Below, piece by piece: positions 58,896-64,000 of a DNA stretch of 64,000 nt. The position numbers and the translations under genes were made by a program. Position 1 is the stretch's first letter; each line of letters opens with the position of its first letter. Source of the stretch: Catenibacillus sp964565805 (GTDB taxonomy: Bacteria > Bacillota > Clostridia > Lachnospirales > Lachnospiraceae); NCBI GenBank assembly GCA_964565805.1, contig CAZMGH010000010.1, positions 10,409 to 74,408 on the forward strand, in the 5' to 3' direction. The notes below the pieces were generated by a model. That model worked only from the letters and a program-made list of their open reading frames with translations, was not told where the DNA came from and searched no databases.

Positions 58896-61079
58896 TTAAA
58901 GCTTTATATTTTTCAGGGCATCTGCCAGTCCGCTGTTAATCGGCGCTGCAGCCTCCTTTTTCTGCTGGTTTAAGTATCTGGCCACATCCTTTTTCGATAC
59001 ACCGCTGCCGTTTTCTTTTTTTCTTGCCTCAAAGGTGCTGAGCTTTTCCCTGTATCCGCAGGCACAGACAAACTTCCGATTCTCGCCTTCTCCCACAAGC
59101 TCCATCTTTTTGTGGCACTGGGGACAACGAGCATTTGTGACCTTGGAAAGACTTTTTCTATATCCACATTCCCGGTCCTGGCATACAAGCATACGGCCAT
59201 TTTTATGATTTACCTCCAGCAAAAGCTTTCCGCACTGGGGGCACCGCTTTCCGGTAATATTATCATGGCGGTAGGTTTTGACGCTGGTCCTGATCTCATC
59301 TACCACATCGACTGTATATTTACGGATCTGTGCCTCAAAATCCTTTTTTGAAAAAGAACCTCTGGCAATATCCGCCAGCTTTTGCTCCCACCTGGCTGTA
59401 AGCTCCGGTGACGTCAGCCCTTTTGGCGCCAGATCAAGAACCTGACGGCCTTTGGATGTAAGGTAGATATAATTTCCCTTTTTCTCGATCATAAAACTGT
59501 TAAACAGCTTTTCAATAATATCCGCACGGGTAGCCACAGTTCCCAGACCTCCGGTTTCACCCAGGGTTTTGGCCAGGGATTTATCCGTCGTTTCCATATA
59601 TTTAACCGGATTTTCCATGGCTGCCAGCAATGTGGCCTCTGTAAAAGGCGCCGGAGGCTTTGTTTTCCCTTCGGTTATATTCAAGCTGGAAATCTTTAAT
59701 TTCTGCCCTTTTTCAAAATCCGGCAGCACCTGATCCCGTATATCACTTTCATCCTCCTCATCCTGGGAAACATCCTCATAAACAGCTTTCCATCCGGCAT
59801 TTTTAATGATCTTGCCTTTAGCCGCAAAAGTCTCGACGCCAATATCCAGGACAATATCCGTCTGCTCATACTCAAAAGGCGGCATAAGCACTGCCAGGAA
59901 ACGGGAGATCACCATTTCATAAATCTTTCGCTCCCCATATTCCAGATCTGCCAGACGAACGCTTTGTTCTGTAGGTATAATGGCATGATGGTCTGAAACT
60001 TTTCGATTATCCACAAAAGATTTATTTCCCTTAATGGGATTTTTTAAAATCTGGCTGCAGATGGGTGAAAAACTACCGTTCCTGCAGGCTTTTACTCTCT
60101 CCTCCAGGGTTTCCACAATATCCTCTGTAAGATACCGGGAATCTGTTCGTGGATACGTGAGCACTTTATGGCGCTCATACAGACTTTGCATATAGTTCAG
60201 CGTATCCTTGGCGGAAAAGCCATAGCGCTGGTTTGCCTCCTGCTGTAAGGTGGTCAGATCATATAGGGCAGGCGCATAAGTCTTTTTGGCCTTTTTTTCT
60301 ATGGAAATGATCGTTCCCTCTTTGTGCTCCAGCTGTTCCGCAAGTTTTTCCATATATTCTTTATTAAATGTACGGTTCTGTCCGCTTTTTTTATCTTTCC
60401 ATGTGAAGCGGATCTTTCCCGACATGGCCTCAAGACCGTAAAATTTCCTTTCCGTAAAATTTTTAATCTGCTCACTTCTGGCAAGGATCATGGCTAATGT
60501 GGGCGTCTGAACCCGACCGCAGGATAACTGGGCATTATGCTTAACGGTCAGGGCTCTGGTAGCGTTCAGCCCCACAAGCCAGTCCGCCTCGGCCCGGGCT
60601 ACTGCCGCCTCATAAAGATGGTCATAATCGTGGCCATTTTTTAAATGCTGAAAGCCTTCCCGGATCGCCCGGTCTGTTACCGATGAAATCCACAATCTCT
60701 TAATGCTTTTTTTCACACCAGCCTTTTTAATGATCCACCGAGCAACCAGTTCTCCTTCCCGCCCGGCATCCGTAGCGATAATAATATCCTTTATATCCTT
60801 TCGGAACATCTGATTTTTTACAATAGAAAACTGGCGTCCCGTCTTTTTGATCACTTCAATATCCATCTTCTCCGGAAGCATAGGCAGAGTTTCCATCTTC
60901 CAGTCCTTCCACTGGTCCGTGTAACTTTCCGGCGGCGCCAGTTCCACTAAATGGCCCAATGCCCATGTGACAACATAGCGCTCCCCTTCCAAAAAGCCGT
61001 TGCCGCCCTTAGAGCAATTGAGTACCCGGGCTATATCTCTTCCCACACTAGGTTTCTCTGCAATAACAAGTGATTTCAT
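58896..61079 (-). CDS. topB: DNA topoisomerase III
   Basis: Type IA topoisomerase; resolves single-strand-linked DNA. 727 residues: TOPRIM domain (KSLVIAEKPSVGRDIARVL, IIATDAGREGELVARWI), gate domain with active-site Tyr in VLTYPRTDSRYL, GYGF..SRPTLATMILARS-like QTPTLAMILARSEQ, GGLGTVATRADIIEKL and C-terminal zinc motifs (CPQCGK..CQDRECGY, CPQCHKK..CACGY). ATG 61079 with AAGGAG. No conjugation genes near, so the chromosomal copy. Confidence 0.95.
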   Translation of the reverse strand: MKSLVIAEKPSVGRDIARVLNCSKGGNGFLEGERYVVTWALGHLVELAPPESYTDQWKDWKMETLPMLPEKMDIEVIKKTGRQFSIVKNQMFRKDIKDIIIATDAGREGELVARWIIKKAGVKKSIKRLWISSVTDRAIREGFQHLKNGHDYDHLYEAAVARAEADWLVGLNATRALTVKHNAQLSCGRVQTPTLAMILARSEQIKNFTERKFYGLEAMSGKIRFTWKDKKSGQNRTFNKEYMEKLAEQLEHKEGTIISIEKKAKKTYAPALYDLTTLQQEANQRYGFSAKDTLNYMQSLYERHKVLTYPRTDSRYLTEDIVETLEERVKACRNGSFSPICSQILKNPIKGNKSFVDNRKVSDHHAIIPTEQSVRLADLEYGERKIYEMVISRFLAVLMPPFEYEQTDIVLDIGVETFAAKGKIIKNAGWKAVYEDVSQDEEDESDIRDQVLPDFEKGQKLKISSLNITEGKTKPPAPFTEATLLAAMENPVKYMETTDKSLAKTLGETGGLGTVATRADIIEKLFNSFMIEKKGNYIYLTSKGRQVLDLAPKGLTSPELTARWEQKLADIARGSFSKKDFEAQIRKYTVDVVDEIRTSVKTYRHDNITGKRCPQCGKLLLEVNHKNGRMLVCQDRECGYRKSLSKVTNARCPQCHKKMELVGEGENRKFVCACGYREKLSTFEARKKENGSGVSKKDVARYLNQQKKEAAAPINSGLADALKNIKL

Positions 61080-61113
61080 TAACAAATAACTCCTTTATAA
61101 ATCAATAAATCTA

Positions 61114-62466
61114 TTATTCCGCCAATACCTGCGCCCCATATTTTTCACACAGCTTTTGAACCCGGGCCTTCGGACCGACCTCCTGTGAAAGATCCCACAC
61201 CAAAGCCTTTCCAGGATAATGGATCAGGGAAGATTCTAATGTTTCCGGATCTTTTGAAGCAATGGCCACCGGAGCAATAGACATGTCCAATTCATCAAAC
61301 AGCTCTGCCATCACCTGACATCCGTCTATCCCCTCTCCATCCACACAGATCTGGATCAAATCCGGCTCATCATCCGCTATATCTTCCATAATATCATAAA
61401 TGGCATCCCACTGCCCTTTGCGCAGCTCCTGATACCAGTCATCATTTTCCTGAACATTAAGCATCCTGTTGACCTGAACCTCTCCTGTCTTAATCTTTTC
61501 ACCTAAATGCTCCGACAAAAACCAGGTCTTTCTCTGAGTTGTCACTGTATTGTTACTTTTAATTTTCTCCCTGTCAGAAGCCTCTTCCTCAGGCTTTATC
61601 TGCTCCGCCGCCTGGGCTAAGCACCGGATATGTTCCGGCGTTGTCCCGCAGCATCCGCCAACCATTAATGCGCCTTTGCGAATCAGGACTGCGCTTTCCC
61701 GGGCAAAAGCTTCCGGCTCCATGGAAAATACCGTCTTTCCATCCACATATTCCGGCAGACCGGCATTTGGCTTTACAATTAAGGGAATCTGAGCATAGGG
61801 CGCCATCGCCTCCAGCATAGGCCCCATATGCTCCGGTCCGCTGGAGCAATTCATACCAAATGCTGCAATTCCAAGACTCTGCAAAGTGATCAGGGCCGTT
61901 ACTCCATCTGTGCCATAAAGGGTATGACCGTTCGCATCAAAGGTCATCGTTACCATGACCGGTATCTCACATACTTTTTGGATAGCAAGAACTGCAGCCC
62001 GTGTCTCCTGAAGATTCATCATGGTTTCCACCACAAATACATCCACACCGGCTCCGGCAATGGCTTTGGCCTGTTCTTCATAGCAATCCATTAATTCGTC
62101 AAAAGTCAGATCCCCCATCGGCTTTAACTGCTGTCCCGTCATGGTCATATCTCCTGCAATAAGAATATCCTCCCCTACTGCTTCCCTAGACAGCTGTACC
62201 AGCCGTTGGTTGATCTCCTCCACCTGACTTTCCAGGCCATACTCTTTAAGCTTAATGGAATTTGCCGAAAAGGTCGGCGCATACACCATATCACAACCAG
62301 CATCTACATACCTGCGCTGAAGTTCCTGAATCGTCTCCGGATGTTCTATGATCCACTTTTCCGGGCATACATCCCCCGGCATCCCCATTTTCTGAAGGTT
62401 CGTCCCTGTCGCTCCATCTAAAATAACAATTTTTTCTTTTAATAATAAATCCAATGTTTTTCTCAT
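61114..62466 (-). CDS. homocysteine S-methyltransferase with partial pterin-type barrel
   Basis: 450 residues. Residues 1-290 are a complete Zn methyltransferase barrel (ILDGATGTNLQKMGMPGDVCPE; zinc ligands C207 in NCSSGPE and C272/C273 in GGCCGT), as in MetH module 1 or BHMT. Residues ~360-450 look like the first half of a pterin-binding barrel (PVAIASKDPETLESSLIHYPGKALV, EKYGAQVLAE) and stop there; no cobalamin domain follows. So the methyl donor is uncertain. ATG 62466 with GGAGGAC. It may work with a separate corrinoid protein, or be a truncated MetH. Confidence 0.85.
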   Translation of the reverse strand: MRKTLDLLLKEKIVILDGATGTNLQKMGMPGDVCPEKWIIEHPETIQELQRRYVDAGCDMVYAPTFSANSIKLKEYGLESQVEEINQRLVQLSREAVGEDILIAGDMTMTGQQLKPMGDLTFDELMDCYEEQAKAIAGAGVDVFVVETMMNLQETRAAVLAIQKVCEIPVMVTMTFDANGHTLYGTDGVTALITLQSLGIAAFGMNCSSGPEHMGPMLEAMAPYAQIPLIVKPNAGLPEYVDGKTVFSMEPEAFARESAVLIRKGALMVGGCCGTTPEHIRCLAQAAEQIKPEEEASDREKIKSNNTVTTQRKTWFLSEHLGEKIKTGEVQVNRMLNVQENDDWYQELRKGQWDAIYDIMEDIADDEPDLIQICVDGEGIDGCQVMAELFDELDMSIAPVAIASKDPETLESSLIHYPGKALVWDLSQEVGPKARVQKLCEKYGAQVLAE

Positions 62467-62641
62467 TATGTCCTCCGCATCTTTATATCGCGACTTAATT
62501 ATACCATATCCCCCTATTCCTTGGAAACCGGAGGATTTATGCGTCACAAAATATTAATAATAATTTCATAGAATGATTTAATTTTATATGCTATATTATA
62601 GGTCGATTACTGTAAAAAACGGATTGATAAAGGAGCATCTT

Positions 62642-63160
62642 ATGAAAACTTTTTTTAGATTTTTATTGAAACCTTTGGCCTTTGTTCCGGCGTTGATCAT
62701 GATCTATATCATTTTTAACTTTTCTCAGCAGCCTGGAGATGTATCCGCAGGCATAAGTCTTAAGGTTAGCCGGAAAATCGTAGTTGTTACTGATGAGCTT
62801 CTTGACCGCAACTGGGATGAAAGCCAAATAAACGATTACACAGAAAAAATCCACTACTACGTCCGCAAAACAGGGCATGTGACAGAATACTTTATTTTGG
62901 CAATCACTATCGTCCTGCCCCTTTATGTGGTTTTTGGCTTAAGACATGTGATCTTATTTATAATTTCCGGAATCCTATGCGTACTCCTTGCCTGCTTTGA
63001 CGAGTACCATCAAACATTTATCGCCGGTCGAACAGGAACTCCCAGAGACGTCCTGATCGACAGCATCGGAATCTTTGCAGGAATCCTGGTTGCGGAGGTT
63101 TTCTGTTTTGCGGGACGGAAAACAATTTTTGCTCCCCTGGAAAAGAAACACAGGCATTAA
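62642..63160 (+). CDS. VanZ-family membrane protein
   Basis: 172 residues, about four membrane helices. VanZ-like pattern: IFNFSQQPGDVSAGIS, RKTGHVTEYFILAITIV, LACFDEYHQTFIAGRTGTPRDVLIDSIG. VanZ gives low-level teicoplanin resistance in enterococci, but most family members are chromosomal with unknown role; there is no van cluster here. ATG 62642 with AAAGGAG; divergent from the methyltransferase-like gene (175-base gap with no RNA element recognised). Confidence 0.9.
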   Translation: MKTFFRFLLKPLAFVPALIMIYIIFNFSQQPGDVSAGISLKVSRKIVVVTDELLDRNWDESQINDYTEKIHYYVRKTGHVTEYFILAITIVLPLYVVFGLRHVILFIISGILCVLLACFDEYHQTFIAGRTGTPRDVLIDSIGIFAGILVAEVFCFAGRKTIFAPLEKKHRH

Positions 63161-63179
63161 TATTCGTCTTTGTGACTGT

Positions 63180-63302
63180 TCAGGACTCCCTCTTGGCAAA
63201 AAACAACCACCGTACTCCTGCCCATATCTGCCCTTTGCTATCTTTAGCGGCCATAACTTGACTACCTAATACATCTACCGGTTTAGTAATTAAATTACTC
63301 AT
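63180..63302 (-). pseudogene. phage antirepressor-like N-terminal fragment
   Basis: A 40-residue frame behind a strong GAAAGGAG site: starts MSNLITKPVDVLGSQVMAAK and reads on DSKGQIWAGVRWL before ending FFAKRES. The first ~32 residues resemble the N-terminus of phage antirepressor proteins as I remember them; the rest of such proteins is missing. Likely a prophage leftover. Family match is from memory and weak. Confidence 0.45.
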
Positions 63303-63331
63303 TTAAAAACTCCTTTCAAAATTTTCTTGAA

Positions 63332-63378
63332 AGAAGTCTCAATTTCCGATATAGTAGATTTATCAGAAGGAGACTTCT
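63332..63378. repeat. 9-bp inverted repeat
   Basis: AGAAGTCTC and GAGACTTCT, perfect, 29 bases apart, just upstream of the antirepressor-like fragment. Could be an operator or a relic of an integrated element end. Confidence 0.4.
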
Positions 63379-63388
63379 GGTGACATCT

Positions 63389-63434
63389 AAGAATGACCAC
63401 TACTCGCCAAAGGGACTGGTCATTCTTTTTTTAT
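63389..63434 (+). terminator. intrinsic terminator, plus strand
   Basis: AAGAATGACCA / TGGTCATTCTT, 11-bp stem, 17-base loop, then TTTTTATTT. It points to a plus-strand transcript ending here, from vanZ or a short transcript starting after 63340. Confidence 0.75.
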
Positions 63435-63457
63435 TTAATAGGACGAATTCCTCCGTC

Positions 63458-63544
63458 CTATTCCTCGTAGTGTCCACGGCAAGCTGCTATGATAGTGGCG
63501 CCGTATTTCTCATAATAAACTATCCTATTTGCTTCATCAATGCG
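63458..63544 (-). pseudogene. truncated YoeB/Txe-like toxin, C-terminal remnant
   Basis: In the frame shifted from the antitoxin stop, 28 residues remain: RIDEANRIVYYEKYGATIIA and then ACRGHYEE. This is the typical C-terminus of YoeB/Txe endoribonucleases (RRIDxxNRLVY ... CRxHY). The N-terminal ~55-60 residues are absent; the antitoxin runs directly into the fragment. No start with ribosome site. So the toxin is broken and probably inactive. Confidence 0.65.
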
Positions 63545-63800
63545 TCATCAAGTCATGTTCCGCAAAGTGCGCCCTGCCCTCATCGATTTCTCTTTTTTTC
63601 CGTTCCAGATAACGGATATTGCTGTCAGAATAGAATGGGTCAACTGACACTTCAAAAGGTATGCGCTTCTCCCTGCCCACCTTTTTTGCAAAAATAGTAA
63701 AGGCTGCCGTCATAGAAAGCCCCATATCATTACAAGCCTGTTCCATTTGTTTCTTCACATCTTCGTCCAAACGGAAATTAACATTTACTGTCTGTGCCAT
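63537..63800 (-). CDS. RelB/DinJ-family antitoxin
   Basis: 87 residues. N-terminal ribbon-helix-helix (TVNVNFRLDEDVKKQMEQACNDMGLSMTAAFTIFAKKVGREKRIPFEV), as in DinJ/RelB, followed by a C-terminal toxin-wrapping tail (YLERKKREIDEGRAHFAEHDL). The last residues MTH differ from the usual HDLIE ending and may come from the deletion that removed most of the toxin. Start ATG 63800 with AAAGGAAAGGGG. Confidence 0.85.
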   Translation of the reverse strand: MAQTVNVNFRLDEDVKKQMEQACNDMGLSMTAAFTIFAKKVGREKRIPFEVSVDPFYSDSNIRYLERKKREIDEGRAHFAEHDLMTH

Positions 63801-63931
63801 AGTTAACGCCCCTTTCCTTTATTGATATTTATCTGTTATCCGGCGACTACATCCTGATCTGTATTTCAGCGGTTCTGGCTTTCCTATGCCCTGCATGACT
63901 ACGTTTCTCTGTATATCTGCCAGCAAAGAAT

Positions 63932-64000
63932 TTATCTTTCATGACGGTATTCGTCAGACCGGGAACTTTTGTTATCTGCCAGAAACTGCGTAATAAGTTC
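63932..64000 (-). CDS. possible C-terminal end of a gene entering from the right edge
   Basis: Open minus-strand frame ending ELITQFLADNKSSRSDEYRH then ER-stop. Too short to assign; may be coding or chance. The 63801-63931 stretch has no other support for a gene. Confidence 0.2.
   Translation of the reverse strand, partial: ELITQFLADNKSSRSDEYRHER

Noticed and set aside
58896..61079. topB as part of an integrative element
   Set aside because: No relaxase, VirB or integrase genes nearby; sequence looks like the chromosomal copy.
62467..62641. Possible SAM, cobalamin or T-box leader before the homocysteine methyltransferase-like gene
   Set aside because: The leader is too short and AT-rich; no conserved riboswitch core or T-box motif was found.
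1..64000. tRNA, rRNA genes, CRISPR arrays, complete insertion sequences
   Set aside because: None seen on reading; short palindromes and the right-edge fragments do not amount to any of these.

Overview
The window looks like a chromosomal segment of a gut-type Clostridia (Bacillota), most likely Lachnospiraceae. The signs are a FabK-type (not FabI) fatty acid cluster, a transketolase split into two genes, MarR/FabT-like operators, clean sigma-A promoters (TTGACA-N17-TATACT), AGGAGG ribosome sites and many GH, GPH and AraC genes. No rRNA, tRNA, CRISPR array or intact insertion sequence was seen. The genus is inference only.

Layout. 1-7369 (minus strand): a housekeeping run rlmI-like / adenosine-deaminase-like / pheA / DUF815 ATPase / ppx-like / ppk, cut by the window edge. 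7640-17227 (minus): the type II fatty acid operon acpP-fabK-fabD-fabG-fabF-accB-fabZ-accC-accD-accA plus a terminal nitronate-monooxygenase-like gene. It has two promoters that each carry a FabT-like box, and a false scaffold gap of 100 N between fabF and accB. 17407-25190: a small membrane protein, a GntP-type permease, an acidic/Ala-Lys repeat protein, an S1-domain protein, a lipoprotein cyclophilin, an OLD-family nuclease and an AraC regulator. 25362-38885: a pentose and plant-glycan island. A GPH symporter, a GH78 rhamnosidase and a DUF5060/4038/5605 glycosidase lead into araA-araB-araD, followed by transaldolase and split transketolase, with AraC regulators on both flanks. Imported arabinosides or rhamnosides would be cleaved inside the cell and pentose passed to the non-oxidative pentose phosphate pathway.

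39174-45110 (plus): copper efflux (a CopA-CopZ fusion plus CsoR behind a CsoR box), an M18 aminopeptidase, tgt and yajC. 45210-50406 (minus): a complete sugar-type ABC importer with an alkaline-phosphatase-superfamily hydrolase. 50770-58828: a Crh-like HPr protein, aroC, a lactonase-type beta-propeller, luxS, traX, a GH13 debranching homologue that has lost its catalytic residues, and an ABC-F ATPase. 58896-64000: topB, a homocysteine methyltransferase with half a pterin barrel, a VanZ protein, then a decayed patch with a phage-antirepressor-like fragment and a RelB-type antitoxin next to a truncated YoeB/Txe-like toxin.

Most notable: (1) a family of short two-hairpin elements sharing a GGGGATACC-like core, placed just upstream of start codons at least six times on the minus strand; (2) three enzyme homologues with altered catalytic residues (GH13, PPX, adenosine deaminase); (3) two matching FabT-type promoter/operator units in the fab operon; (4) a CopA-CopZ fusion with a good internal ribosome site that could also make free CopZ; (5) a broken toxin-antitoxin/phage remnant near the right edge. 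All family assignments come from reading motifs by eye; no database search was run.
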